A program made the position numbers and the translations under genes. This document shows positions 53,083 through 62,203 of a DNA stretch of 64,000 nucleotides, one piece after another. The DNA is taken from the NCBI RefSeq assembly GCF_030378205.1, contig NZ_CP127385.1, forward strand, positions 6,612,001 to 6,676,000, read 5' to 3'. Within the stretch, counting starts at the first letter, position 1; each line of letters opens with the position of its first letter. This stretch comes from Bradyrhizobium sp. NP1 (GTDB lineage: Bacteria; Pseudomonadota; Alphaproteobacteria; Rhizobiales; Xanthobacteraceae). The notes beneath the pieces were generated by a model. It saw only the letters and a program-made list of their open reading frames with translations, had not been told where the DNA came from and made no database searches.

Positions 53083-55839
53083 TCACGCCGCCCTGCTCAG
53101 CTCGGCGGTCTGCTCCTTGAGCGCCGCGATCAGGCCGGGACGGTCGAACTTGGCGACATAGTCGTGGAAGCCGGCGAGACGCCCGCGCTCAATCGCCGCC
53201 GGCGACACCAGCGAGGACAGCCCGATGATCGGCACCTGGTTCAGATGCGTATCGGCACGGATGGTCTCGGCGAACTCGAATCCGTTCATGTCCGGCATCT
53301 CGATGTCGGTCAGCACCACGTCGAACGCCTGCCCCGAGCGCAGCGCGGCAAGCCCCTCCTGCGCGTTGGGCGCGACCCGCACGCGGTATCCGGCCGCCTT
53401 CAGCACCGGCGCCAGCATGTTGCGGAAGAACGCGCTGTCGTCGACCAGCAGCACCGACTGCGAGCTTGCCGAGGGGCGCATCTCCTTGCGGCTGAACCAG
53501 TCGGCGAACGCCATCGGCAGGAAATAGCCGACATCGATCACCTCGGTGGCCTGGCCCTTGATCACGGCCGAGCCGAGGATGCCGTGGCCGGACGAGCCGG
53601 CGACCTCGATGTTGAGCCGCTCCTCGACGATGTCGATGATCTCGTCGACCACGAGCCCCATCGAGCGGCCGTCGTCGGCGAACACCAGGATCGGCTGCGT
53701 GCTCTGGCTGCCGACGTTGACGCCTTCCATCTGCACCAGCGGCATGAGCTGGTCGCGGTACTGCACCATGTAGCGGCCGTTGGAGAGCTCGATCTTGTCG
53801 GCCGCGATCTCCTCGAGCCGGGTGACGAGGCCGAGCGGCACCGCCTTGGGCTGCGTGGAGCCGGCGCGGAACACCAGGAGCGAGGTCATCTGCTCGCCGG
53901 AGCCGGCATGCAGGCCGGCGTTCTCGTCCGCGATCTCGTGGCTGGCCGCGCTGGAGGCGCCGAGCGCCTTCGCAATCCCGTTGGGATCGATGATCATGAT
54001 CACGGCGCCGTCGCCGAGGATGGTGTTGCCGGAGAACATGTCGATGTGACGCAGCTTGGTCGACATCGGCTTGACCACGATTTCCTCAGTGTGGAACACG
54101 CCGTCGACCACGATGCCGAAGGTCTGGCTGCCGACCTGCGTCACCACGATGAAGCCGTTCTCGGGATCGGACGAGGCGCCGTCGTCGATCTTGAGCAGCT
54201 TCTTCAGGTGCATCAGCGGCAACAGCTTGTTGCGCAGCCGAAGCACCGCGGTGTCCTTGATGCGCTCGATGCGGTGGTCGGAATTGGCGCGCGCGCGCAC
54301 CAGCTCGACGACCGAGAGCTGCGGGATCGCGAAGCGGTCGCCGCCAGCCTCGACGATCAGCGCCGACACGATCGCGAGCGTCAGCGGGATCTTGATGGTG
54401 ACGCTGGAGCCCTCGCCCGACACCGACTTGATGTCGATGGTGCCGCCGATCTGGTCGATATTGGTGCGCACCACGTCCATGCCGACGCCGCGGCCGGAGA
54501 CGGAGGTGACCTGCGCTGCGGTCGAGAAGCCCGGCGCGAAGATGAACTTGTGGATCTGCGCTTCCGTCATCTTCTCGAGCTCGGCCTCGGTGACCAGCCC
54601 GTTGCCGATCGCCTTGGCCTTGATCTTCTCGGTGTTGAGGCCGCGGCCGTTGTCGGCGATGCAGATGATGATGTGGCCGCCTTCATGATAGGCGGAGAGA
54701 CGGATCGTGCCCTGCTCCGGCTTGCCGGCGGCGGCGCGCTCGGCCGGCGTCTCCAGGCCGTGGTCGGCGGAGTTGCGCACCATGTGGGTGAGCGGGTCCT
54801 TGATCAGGTCGAGCACCTGGCGGTCGAGCTCGGTGTCGGCACCGTGCATCTCGAGCTCGATCTGCTTGCCGAGTTCGCTCGACAGGTCGCGCACGATGCG
54901 CGGCAGCTTCTGCCAGGCATTGCCGATCGGCTGCATGCGCGTCTTCATGACGCCTTCCTGCAGCTCGGCGGTGACGTTGGAGAGCCGCTGCAGCGGCACC
55001 TTGAACTCGGTGTCCTCGTTGCGGCGGGAAATCTCCAGAAGCTGGTTGCGGGTCAGCACCAGCTCGGAGACCATCGTCATCAGATGCTCCAGCGTATCCA
55101 CGTTGACGCGGATCGACTGGTTGGCGACACGGTCGCTGTCGGAGGATTCGACCTCGACCGCGGACTTTTTCGCGGCCGATTTCCTTTCCTTGGCCGCAGG
55201 GGCCGGCGCTTCGGCAGCCGGCTTCGCGGCAGCGACGGGAGCGGGCTGCGACGGCTCGACCTCGGTCTCGGTCTCGCGGAAGGCGCGCTCCAGCTCGTCC
55301 AGCGACACTTCGCCGGGACGCAGCGGACGCTCCAGCGTCTGCTCCACCAGCGTGCCCTGCGAGGCCGCGGGCGCGGCCGGCGCGATCGGCGGAGCCGACG
55401 CCGGGGACATCGGCTGCACCGAGCCTGCCGGCATCGGCTGCGCCGAGCCTGACATCGCCTGCATGCCGCGTTCGACCATGGCTTCGAGCTGGTCGATCAG
55501 GTCGCGGTCGTTGCCTTCCGGCTCGGTCTCGGTGGCTTCGAGGCCGCCGAGGATCTCCTTAATGCGGTCGATCGAGGAGAGAATCAGCGTCACCGCGTCG
55601 GCGGTGACCGGCATGCCGTCGCGGAACTTGCCCATCAGGGTTTCGCCGGCATGCGCCAGCGCTTCGAGGCGCGGCAGGCCGAGGAAGCCGCAGGTGCCTT
55701 TGATGGTGTGGACAAGCCGGAAGATGTTGTCGAGAATTTTGGCGTTGTTCGGCTCCTGCTCGAACCGCACCAGCTGATTATCGACGGTGTCCAGGCTCTC
55801 GCTGGTTTCCGTCAGGAATTCCCGCAACAAATCGTCCAT
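53083..55839 (-). CDS. cheA: Hybrid chemotaxis histidine kinase CheA with C-terminal receiver
   Basis: CheA senses receptor state and phosphorylates CheY and CheB. The 918-residue order is: Hpt domain with IFRLVHTIKGTCGFLGLPRL (phospho-accepting His near residue 47), a Pro/Ala-rich linker, dimerisation domain (MTMVSELVLTRNQLLEI), ATPase with DPLTHMVRNSADHGLE, IADNGRGLNTEKI and SGRGVGMDVVRTNI, a CheW-like regulatory domain, a second CheW-related region, and a final receiver (LLVDDSAFFRNML, acceptor Asp in VVLTDIEMPDMNG). Hybrid CheA-receiver proteins are common in alphaproteobacteria. ATG 55839 is chosen because the Hpt domain begins there. Confidence 0.95.
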   Translation of the reverse strand: MDDLLREFLTETSESLDTVDNQLVRFEQEPNNAKILDNIFRLVHTIKGTCGFLGLPRLEALAHAGETLMGKFRDGMPVTADAVTLILSSIDRIKEILGGLEATETEPEGNDRDLIDQLEAMVERGMQAMSGSAQPMPAGSVQPMSPASAPPIAPAAPAASQGTLVEQTLERPLRPGEVSLDELERAFRETETEVEPSQPAPVAAAKPAAEAPAPAAKERKSAAKKSAVEVESSDSDRVANQSIRVNVDTLEHLMTMVSELVLTRNQLLEISRRNEDTEFKVPLQRLSNVTAELQEGVMKTRMQPIGNAWQKLPRIVRDLSSELGKQIELEMHGADTELDRQVLDLIKDPLTHMVRNSADHGLETPAERAAAGKPEQGTIRLSAYHEGGHIIICIADNGRGLNTEKIKAKAIGNGLVTEAELEKMTEAQIHKFIFAPGFSTAAQVTSVSGRGVGMDVVRTNIDQIGGTIDIKSVSGEGSSVTIKIPLTLAIVSALIVEAGGDRFAIPQLSVVELVRARANSDHRIERIKDTAVLRLRNKLLPLMHLKKLLKIDDGASSDPENGFIVVTQVGSQTFGIVVDGVFHTEEIVVKPMSTKLRHIDMFSGNTILGDGAVIMIIDPNGIAKALGASSAASHEIADENAGLHAGSGEQMTSLLVFRAGSTQPKAVPLGLVTRLEEIAADKIELSNGRYMVQYRDQLMPLVQMEGVNVGSQSTQPILVFADDGRSMGLVVDEIIDIVEERLNIEVAGSSGHGILGSAVIKGQATEVIDVGYFLPMAFADWFSRKEMRPSASSQSVLLVDDSAFFRNMLAPVLKAAGYRVRVAPNAQEGLAALRSGQAFDVVLTDIEMPDMNGFEFAETIRADTHLNQVPIIGLSSLVSPAAIERGRLAGFHDYVAKFDRPGLIAALKEQTAELSRAA

Positions 55840-56029
55840 GAAACTCGCCTTCGTACACAGGCGCGCGCGACATTGGCGCACCGTTTGGAACCGGGCCAGC
55901 TTCTATGCAAAGCGTTTAAGTTTGGTTGAGTAAGCGGAAAAGAACGGCCTCAACAAAGAGATAAGACGGCCGCGCGGCAATCCGCGCGGCCCGGCAAGCA
56001 TTGGTTAACCGTGTTTGGTAGCAGTTCGT

Positions 56030-56674
56030 TTACGAAGCGCTGATCACCACTGCCTCGCCCTCCGGCGCGAGCACGACTTTCAGCCCGCAAGCCTGCGCCA
56101 GCAGCCGCGTGTAATAGGGCTGCACGGCATGCGCATCGACCGAAGGCGGCTGGCTGACCGAGAGCAGGTCGGCGATGTTCTGCGGCAGGCGCGCGTTGAG
56201 CCCCTTCGCGTTGACGCGAAACCCCATCGTCTCGCCCTCGCCGATCGGATCAACCGTCAGCGTGCCGCCGCGCGGGATCGTCTGCTGCGCGATCACCAGC
56301 ATGTTCAACAGCAGCTTGACGCGGTTCTTCGGCAGAAGCAGGCGCGGCAGATTCCAGGTGATCGTGCACTTGCCGTCCTCGATATGGCCGCGCGCCATGT
56401 TGAGCGCGTCGCCGAGATCGATCTGGGCACCGGACGAGCCCGCAGCCCCGAAGGCCAGGCGGCAGAACTGCAACCGGGCAGAGGCCGTCCGGGCGCTCTT
56501 GCGGATCAGCTCGAGGGCGAAATCGCGGTCTTCGGGCTTCGGATTGTCGTCGAGGACTTCAAGCCCATTGACGATCGCGCCGACCGGGCTGATGAGGTCG
56601 TGGCAGACCCGCGAGCACAGGAGCGCCGCGAGTTCGAGCGTGTCGGGAGGGGAACCGGCAGGAGTTTCAGACAT
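56030..56674 (-). CDS. chpT: Histidine phosphotransferase ChpT
   Basis: ChpT carries phosphate from CckA to CtrA and CpdR. The 214-residue protein has a DHp-like helix pair with CSRVCHDLISPVGAIVNGLE (phospho-His near residue 25), a linking stretch QFCRLAFGAAG, and a degenerate ATPase-like domain lacking the nucleotide-binding G boxes (NRVKLLLNMLVIAQQTIPRG). This architecture and length fit ChpT. It stands upstream of cheA on the same strand, separated by about 190 bases. Confidence 0.88.
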   Translation of the reverse strand: MSETPAGSPPDTLELAALLCSRVCHDLISPVGAIVNGLEVLDDNPKPEDRDFALELIRKSARTASARLQFCRLAFGAAGSSGAQIDLGDALNMARGHIEDGKCTITWNLPRLLLPKNRVKLLLNMLVIAQQTIPRGGTLTVDPIGEGETMGFRVNAKGLNARLPQNIADLLSVSQPPSVDAHAVQPYYTRLLAQACGLKVVLAPEGEAVVISAS

Positions 56675-56820
56675 GAAGGTGTCCCTGGAGAAACGACGGG
56701 CAACGCGGCGGATCGGAATTTTACAGGATTAGCGAATCACGCATGCTTTGAGGCTTGATACACTCTGGACACGAACGCGGCCAGCATGAGGCAGCCGTTA
56801 CAAGGAACGACGAACAGCCA

Positions 56821-57684
56821 ATGCGCCCGCCCATCACGCCCACAAACAAGGCAGCATCGTCGTCGCGCTTGATCGACGCCGCGGCGGCGGCCGCGCTGAT
56901 CGGACCGCTCACCGAGCTCGTGGCGCGCGCGGGCGCGGCCATCCTCGCCGTCAACCGCCAGGCGATGGACGTCGCCGACAAGGGTGACGGCTCGCCGGTG
57001 ACGGAAGCGGATCTCGCCGCCGACCGCCTGATCGCCGCGGGGCTGGCGCAGCTCGCCCCCGATTTGCCCGTGCTGTCGGAAGAGCGCACGCATGCGGCAA
57101 AGCCGCCCTTCCCCGGCAGCTTCTTTCTGGTCGATCCGCTCGACGGCACCAAGGAATTCATCGCAGGGCGGCAGGAATTCACCGTCAACCTCGCGCTGAT
57201 CGTGGCCGGCACGCCGCTCGTCGGCATCATCGGCGCACCGGCGCTGGGGCTGATCTGGCGCGGGCTGGTCGGCCGCGGCGCCGAACGGCTGCCGGTCGGC
57301 GAAGCCGGCATCGGGCTGCCAGAGCCGATCCGCACGCGGCGAATGCCTGGGCCGGGCCAGCCCTGGATTGCCGCAGTGAGCCGCTCGCACGCTGATGCCA
57401 GGTCGGAAGCCTTCATCGCGGGACGGCCGAATGCGGTGCGCGTGCAGCTCGGCTCGGCCGTCAAGTTCGGCCGGCTGGCCGAGGGCACCGCCGACATCTA
57501 TCCCCGCCTCGCGCCGACCTCGGAATGGGATGTCGCCGCAGGACAAGCGCTGGTGACGGCGGCGGGCGGCAAGGTCACCGACTTGAGCGGCGCGACGCTG
57601 CGATTCGGCCAGCGCGTGGACGGCTTCGTCGTCCCCGGCTTCGTCGCCTGGGGGGACCCTGCGGCAGCCGAACCGTCATTGTGA
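56821..57684 (+). CDS. cysQ: 3'(2'),5'-bisphosphate nucleotidase CysQ
   Basis: CysQ dephosphorylates 3'-phosphoadenosine 5'-phosphate (PAP) to AMP, relieving inhibition of sulfur assimilation. From ATG 56821 the 287-residue protein shows the inositol-monophosphatase-family metal sites: VLSEERTH, VDPLDGTKEFI near residue 105 and SEWDVAAGQALVTAAGG near residue 235. The frame opens 22 codons earlier, but the family N-terminus aligns with this start. Confidence 0.92.
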   Translation: MRPPITPTNKAASSSRLIDAAAAAALIGPLTELVARAGAAILAVNRQAMDVADKGDGSPVTEADLAADRLIAAGLAQLAPDLPVLSEERTHAAKPPFPGSFFLVDPLDGTKEFIAGRQEFTVNLALIVAGTPLVGIIGAPALGLIWRGLVGRGAERLPVGEAGIGLPEPIRTRRMPGPGQPWIAAVSRSHADARSEAFIAGRPNAVRVQLGSAVKFGRLAEGTADIYPRLAPTSEWDVAAGQALVTAAGGKVTDLSGATLRFGQRVDGFVVPGFVAWGDPAAAEPSL

Positions 57685-57728
57685 GAAGGGTCCGCGCAAA
57701 GCGCTGCCCGATCGCAAGACCAAGAACC

Positions 57729-58253
57729 CTACTGAGCCAGCGATTGCTCGAGCTTCGGCCAGCGCGCCTCGGCGTCTTTCAGGAAGCTTTCCGGATCGGC
57801 GGCAAAGGCCTCGCGGCTCGCCTCCCGGCCGAACAGATAGAGCCGCTCCCCGGCAATCACCCAGAAGCGCGGGTTGCCGGCAAAGGCTACGCCGCGCGCA
57901 ACGTCGGTCGGGTCATAGCCGCCGAACTGGGGACCATAGACCTCCGGATGGGCCAGGAAGGAGGCGCGGTTGCCCTCGTTGCGAAAACGCCAGACCACGC
58001 CCGCCTCGAGCGCCTCGAACTGCGGCAGCCCGGTCTCGGCGCGGCCCTCGACGAAATAGGCGACGGGATCGAATCCCTCGATCGCGATCCCTGAGAAACG
58101 GTTGATCACGATCCGCTCGGTGGTCGAGGCGGCATCGGCGAAATCGCCGCCGGCCGTGGCCAAAAAGCCCGCCAGAAGCATTAAAAAGGCCGTTCCAAGG
58201 CGCCGATGGTATCTTTCCTGCCGCTGTGCCGTCATAGTTGCTGCGGATAACAT
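57729..58253 (-). CDS. YHS-domain exported protein
   Basis: This protein has up to 174 residues (a second ATG at 58235 gives 168). A hydrophobic segment (LGTAFLMLLAGFLATAGGDF) acts as signal peptide or anchor. The rest is a YHS-like domain: GIAIEGFDPVAYFVEGRAET, VVWRFRNEGNRASFLAHPEVYGPQFGGY, FWVIAGERLYLFG. Such domains in exported proteins are thought to bind metal, but their role is unclear. It converges on cysQ. Confidence 0.83.
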   Translation of the reverse strand: MLSAATMTAQRQERYHRRLGTAFLMLLAGFLATAGGDFADAASTTERIVINRFSGIAIEGFDPVAYFVEGRAETGLPQFEALEAGVVWRFRNEGNRASFLAHPEVYGPQFGGYDPTDVARGVAFAGNPRFWVIAGERLYLFGREASREAFAADPESFLKDAEARWPKLEQSLAQ

Positions 58254-58346
58254 TCGAGTCGAGGGGAAACTGGACGCAACCTAGAGCCGTGGACGTTGGC
58301 GTCGGGTTAAGGCGGCGGCCGGAATTTCGATACCAGGGGTAGCTTC

Positions 58347-58952
58347 ATGACTTTCGCATCACGTCTCGCCGCGGTGACACTCGCCGCGCTGATGTGCTGG
58401 ACCGTGCCGGTTTCCGCCCAGCAGGCGCCGCCGCCGGAGCTGCCGCCGCCGCAACGCCAGCCCAGCCCCAACACCTACGGGCCGGACGAGCTGGTCTCCG
58501 CCGGCCACAAATTCTTCGGCAACGTCTCGCGCGGCCTCGCCTCGGTGATCGAGCGCGCGGTCAGCCAGTGGGGCCTGCCCAACGGCTATGTGCTCGGCGA
58601 GGAAGGCTCGGGCGCCTTCGTGGCGGGCCTGCGCTATGGCGAGGGCACCCTCTACACCAAGAACGCCGGCGACCTGCGGGTCTACTGGCAGGGGCCCTCG
58701 GTCGGCTTCGACTGGGGCGGCGACGGCGCCCGCACCATGACGCTGGTCTACAACCTGCCCGCGACCGGCGCGATCTATCAGCGCTTCGTCGGCATCGACG
58801 GCTCCGCCTATATCGTCGGCGGCTTCGGCATGACGGCGCTCACCGCCAACAACATCGTGCTGGTGCCGATCCGCTCCGGCATCGGACTGCGACTGGGAGC
58901 CAATATCGGCTATCTCAAATATACGCCACGGGCGACCTGGAACCCGTTCTGA
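58347..58952 (+). CDS. eipA: DUF1134 protein, EipA-like
   Basis: This 201-residue protein has a signal peptide (MTFASRLAAVTLAALMCWTVPVSAQ), a Pro/Gln-rich segment and a DUF1134 domain (about 50-198: ELVSAGHKFFGNVSRGLASV, then GFDWGGDGARTMTLVYNLP and SGIGLRLGANIGYLKYTPR). In Brucella the DUF1134 protein EipA is a periplasmic beta-barrel-like protein needed for envelope integrity and is controlled by CtrA. Here a TTAA half-site lies upstream at 58306. Family assignment is good; the precise function in this organism is inferred. Confidence 0.85.
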   Translation: MTFASRLAAVTLAALMCWTVPVSAQQAPPPELPPPQRQPSPNTYGPDELVSAGHKFFGNVSRGLASVIERAVSQWGLPNGYVLGEEGSGAFVAGLRYGEGTLYTKNAGDLRVYWQGPSVGFDWGGDGARTMTLVYNLPATGAIYQRFVGIDGSAYIVGGFGMTALTANNIVLVPIRSGIGLRLGANIGYLKYTPRATWNPF

Positions 58953-59070
58953 CGCAAGCCTGGCGCGGTGCGCCTGTGTCGCTCGCGCCGATTCACGTTG
59001 ACGCTGGCATTTTGCCTGCGCGCCGTGGCATTGTGATTAACGATTTCTCAAGCGGCGGAGTTAACGGCTC

Positions 59071-60330
59071 ATGATCGAACCGATCATGTATCTGGCGATC
59101 GGCTTCCTGGTCTCGATGCTGTGCGGGCTGATGATCGTGCCGCTGGTGCACAACCGCGCGGTGCGGCTGACCACCCGCAGGCTCGAGGCAGCGACGCCGT
59201 TGTCGATGGCCGAGATCCAGGCCGACAAGGACCAGCTCCGCGCGGAATTCGCGATGTCGGCGCGGCGGCTGGAAATGAGCGTCGACCAGCTCAAGAACAA
59301 GACCACGAGCCAGCTCGCCGAGCTCGGCAAGAAGACCGACGCCATCAACCGCCTGAAGATCGAGCTTGGCGAGAAGAACGCCACCATTTTCGCGCTGGAA
59401 GCGCGCGAGAAGGCGGTGAAGGACCAGCTTCGCGCCAGCGAAGAAGAATTCAACGACAAGGCCGCGGCGCTGCGCAGCGCCGAACAGGCGCTGGCCGACA
59501 AGCGGGCCGAGCTTGGCCGCATCAATACCGAGCTCGCCGACCGCTCGATGACTGCGGAAAGCCGCCAGGTCGAGCTGACGGCGGTGCGGGTCCAGATCGA
59601 GCAGCTCAAGGGCCGCGTTGGCGATGCCGAGAAGGAATTCTCCGCCACCCAGGCCCGGCTCACGCAGGAGCGCACGGATTCGGAAACCGCCTCGCGCGAG
59701 CTCGCCGAGGCGCGCGGCCGGGTGGAGAATCTGAGCCAGCGCGTCACCGATCTCGACCGCCAGCTCATCGTGCAGGTCAAGGAAGCCGAGATGCTGTCCA
59801 ATCGGGTCAATGATCTGGAGGGCCGGCTTGCCACCCAAGGCAAGATTCTCGCCGAGCGCGACTATGAGAACAACCAGCTTCGCCAGGCCAACACATCAGC
59901 CGAGCGCTCCATCAAGGAGCTGCGCGACGAGATCGCCGCGACGAACGGCGGCAAGTCGCCGCTGATCGAGAAGCTGCGCGGCGAGAAGGCGGCGGTCGAG
60001 GATCAGCTCCGGCTCGCCCGCGACGAGCGCGCCAAGCTGCAGCGCGACCTCAACATGATCCAGCAGCAGGCGGAAAGCTCCTGGGCGACCGAGCGCATGG
60101 AAAATGCGCTGCTGCGCGAGCGCATCAACGACATCGCCGCCGAGGTGGCGAAACTGGCGATGCAGCTCGAGGGACCGAATTCGCCGATCGAGGCCATGCT
60201 GGCGGCCGAGCCGGCGACGCCGAAGCCGGCCAACGCCAATGACGCAGCCGCCGTGCCGGGCGGCACGCTCGCCGAACGCATCCGGGCGCTGCAGGCGCAC
60301 GCCTCGCGCGCCCGCCAGCAGGGGGCGTAA
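59071..60330 (+). CDS. Membrane-anchored coiled-coil protein
   Basis: This 419-residue protein has one N-terminal membrane helix (MYLAIGFLVSMLCGLMIVPL). A very long heptad-rich coiled coil follows (about 45-350, for example VQIEQLKGRVGDAEKEFSAT), then an Ala/Pro linker and a short helical end. I do not recognise a named family; similar proteins are conserved in Rhizobiales. It would have a rod of roughly 40 nm in the cytoplasm. A TTAA-CGATTTC-TCAA sequence at 59037-59051, 20 bases before the ATG, is two bases from... a CtrA-like layout (TTAA-N7-TCAA). Possible roles in envelope or division are speculation. Confidence 0.78.
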   Translation: MIEPIMYLAIGFLVSMLCGLMIVPLVHNRAVRLTTRRLEAATPLSMAEIQADKDQLRAEFAMSARRLEMSVDQLKNKTTSQLAELGKKTDAINRLKIELGEKNATIFALEAREKAVKDQLRASEEEFNDKAAALRSAEQALADKRAELGRINTELADRSMTAESRQVELTAVRVQIEQLKGRVGDAEKEFSATQARLTQERTDSETASRELAEARGRVENLSQRVTDLDRQLIVQVKEAEMLSNRVNDLEGRLATQGKILAERDYENNQLRQANTSAERSIKELRDEIAATNGGKSPLIEKLRGEKAAVEDQLRLARDERAKLQRDLNMIQQQAESSWATERMENALLRERINDIAAEVAKLAMQLEGPNSPIEAMLAAEPATPKPANANDAAAVPGGTLAERIRALQAHASRARQQGA

Positions 60331-60487
60331 GCCCCCCGCGTCGAGGCGCCCTTCAACAAGGTGCGCCCGTCAATGGTCAGACAGCTTGACACTGGCACCT
60401 TACGCTTCGTAAATCGCGGGCTCTGACGGATCACGTTGCTCATTCGGCCCGAAATCTTGCCAGGCCATTGACGAAGCACGACAATCC

Positions 60488-60562
60488 GGGCGCATAGCTC
60501 AGCGGGAGAGCGTTCCCTTCACACGGGAGAGGTCCAAGGTTCGATCCCTTGTGCGCCCACCA
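60488..60562 (+). tRNA. tRNA-Val (anticodon CAC)
   Basis: A complete cloverleaf can be drawn: acceptor GGGCGCA/TGCGCCC, D-stem GCTC/GAGC, anticodon stem TTCCC/GGGAG with loop TTCACAC (anticodon CAC at 60520-60522), variable loop AGGTC, T-stem CAAGG/CCTTG with loop TTCGATC, discriminator A and an encoded CCA end. It reads GUG valine codons. Confidence 0.95.
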
Positions 60563-60567
60563 TCAAA

Positions 60568-60596
60568 GGCCCCGCTTTTGCGGGGCTTTTTGCATT
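60568..60596 (+). terminator. Rho-independent terminator after tRNA-Val
   Basis: GGCCCCGC-TTTT-GCGGGGC followed by TTTTTGCATTTTT, five bases after the CCA end. Confidence 0.9.
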
Positions 60597-60788
60597 TTTG
60601 GAACCCGCTGATCGGCGCCAGACGGCATTCGCCGGCAGAACCGGGTCAACAGGTGGGAGCGAAACACGAATTAGGTAGACTTGGGCACGTAAGAAGCGCC
60701 TAGTCCCGGCATCACCGCTCCGCCATGGCCCCTATCGGTGACTGAGAGCGTCGTGCTCTCCGCCCCCTCGAACTGCGGAGAAGCGGCT

Positions 60789-60986
60789 ATGCAGCGTCGC
60801 CATTTCGAACAAATTCGAACGTTTCCAGAGCGGCTTTCCGAACTTGCACATCGCCTGCGCGAACAGGCGCAGACCATGCGGCCGGGCAAGGACCGAGACA
60901 GCCTATTGCAGAAGGCTCGGCAGGCTGACACCGCTGCTCATATCGACGAGTGGGTTTCATCCCCCGGACTGCAAGCCCCCAAATAG
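60789..60986 (+). CDS. Small conserved rhizobial-type protein
   Basis: This 65-residue helical protein starts MQRRHFEQIRTFPERLSELA and ends HIDEWVSSPGLQAPK. From memory, very similar small proteins occur in many Bradyrhizobium genomes without known function. GGAG lies ten bases before the ATG. It is followed after three bases by another small gene, so the two may form a unit. Confidence 0.6.
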   Translation: MQRRHFEQIRTFPERLSELAHRLREQAQTMRPGKDRDSLLQKARQADTAAHIDEWVSSPGLQAPK

Positions 60987-60989
60987 ATC

Positions 60990-61181
60990 TTGTCGGACAG
61001 CATTGTGGAAGATGCGGATGGCAGGTCTGCGGAAGGCGTCGTGCGCTTTCGGAGGCAGGCGGATGGCTGCTACCGGCAAGCCAGGCTGGCGATAAATCCG
61101 CTCGACAGGGAAGCGTGGCTTCTACTGGCGGACGACTGGATCAAGATGGCGCAGGCCGCTGAGCAAAACGGCTGGCGATAG
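60990..61181 (+). CDS. Small conserved rhizobial-type protein with TTG start
   Basis: This is a protein of up to 63 residues. The frame begins at TTG 60990; no ATG is available near it. The second half (ARLAINPLDREAWLLLADDW, then IKMAQAAEQNGWR) resembles a recurring motif of small Bradyrhizobium proteins of unknown function. The N-terminal half is less convincing. It sits three bases after the previous stop. Confidence 0.5.
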   Translation: MSDSIVEDADGRSAEGVVRFRRQADGCYRQARLAINPLDREAWLLLADDWIKMAQAAEQNGWR

Positions 61182-61191
61182 CAAGGCCGCC

Positions 61192-61390
61192 TCAGCTCGC
61201 GCCACTTTGGCGATGTTTCGCTTCCCGTTGCCAGCGCCGCAAAACCACAAGCGACCAGATCGCCTCCACCACGCCGAACGGCCACGCGCCCTGTAGAAAT
61301 CCGTAGACAGAACCGAGCGCGCACGCCCCGGCGATAGCAGATGAGCATGGCGGTGACGGCGAAACAGGCCGAAGGCAGCAAGCGCGTCCA
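61192..61390 (-). pseudogene. Possible frameshifted small membrane-protein gene
   Basis: On the reverse strand one frame reads SVYGFLQGAWPFGVVEAIWS, LVVLRRWQREAK and then stops at 61192. This looks like a genuine small protein end common in rhizobia. A different frame just upstream reads LPSACFAVTAMLICYRRG, a plausible hydrophobic start. No single frame joins them with a start codon, so one base gained or lost near 61315-61325 is suspected. A sequencing or assembly error is an alternative. Confidence 0.3.
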
Positions 61391-61535
61391 TATCAGATAA
61401 TCTTACAGTGCGGCTGCCAACGGCACTGTCCGCACCTAAGCCTCTGTGTCCCAAGCTGATTTTGCCCGCGTCCCAATTCCGGCTTTGGCACCATATCTCG
61501 TTGATGTATCGTCGCACCAAGGACAGGTAGCGAAC

Positions 61536-61787
61536 GTGGCGACGGCAAAAGAGTTCGTTGATTTTTGGCTTGATAACAGCGTTCACGCTGACGAATCATT
61601 TGGCGTGCGGCGGGGGCGCATTGAAGTCGAACGGCTCGTCGAAGGTTTGCTCCGGGCCGCGGAAGCGCAGGGCTTCTCGAAAGAACAGGTGGAAGCTGAA
61701 CTGGGCGGCGATATTTATGCCCACATCCGGGCCCGCATCGACCGGCAAAACGAGGCCGAAGCCAAGCGATTGGGTAACGAAAGATAA
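61536..61787 (+). CDS. DUF768-like small protein
   Basis: The protein has 83 residues from GTG 61536, preferred because AGGACAGG lies about nine bases upstream and because the family begins here (MATAKEFVDFWLDNSVHADE). The rest, VERLVEGLLRAAEAQGFSKE and QVEAELGGDIYAHIRARID, is a helical pattern that fits the rhizobial DUF768 family. Function unknown. The open frame extends 30 codons further upstream with an unconvincing sequence. Confidence 0.68.
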   Translation: MATAKEFVDFWLDNSVHADESFGVRRGRIEVERLVEGLLRAAEAQGFSKEQVEAELGGDIYAHIRARIDRQNEAEAKRLGNER

Positions 61788-61831
61788 GGCCACGCGGCGC
61801 GACGCGCCGCCATGTGAAGCCTGACCGCCAG

Positions 61832-61960
61832 TCAGATTCCGAACATCCAGACCGCAACCACGGTGCCGAGGACCGCGAGCCCGGAAATGGTCCATCCCGC
61901 GAGGTAGCCGCCGTCGCTTTCGTCCGGCCTGTCGACCATCGGATCGTGCCAGTAGGTCAT
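61832..61960 (-). CDS. Tiny single-pass membrane protein
   Basis: This 42-residue protein has a short acidic start (MTYWHDPMVDRPDESDGGYL) followed by one hydrophobic helix (AGWTISGLAVLGTVVAVWMF) up to the C-terminus. The ribosome-binding site is excellent: AGGAGG six bases before the ATG on the reverse strand. No family is recognised. Confidence 0.6.
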   Translation of the reverse strand: MTYWHDPMVDRPDESDGGYLAGWTISGLAVLGTVVAVWMFGI

Positions 61961-62203
61961 GACTGCCTCCTCAGCGCGCCTCCCCCCTTCTAGATGGGTC
62001 TCCCCTGACCATCCGAGGTTCAAACCGACAACCGATCGGCCTGCCAATCAGTTCCACAGCATCGCTGGCGACGGGAAAAAGCGGCCGATCGATGGCCCGC
62101 GCTTTCACGAATTACTGATCCCGGAATTGGCCGGTATGCGGGAACCGGTTCCGGCCGGTTCCGTTGAGGCGCGGCCGGGGTGCACAACTTGGAGGTCTAT
62201 CTC

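Noticed and set aside
52813..55452. An 879-codon open frame on the + strand opposite cheA
   Set aside because: It mirrors the cheA codons, is rich in His, Arg, Asp and Leu as expected from antisense reading of high-GC DNA, and shows no domain. cheA on the other strand is certain.
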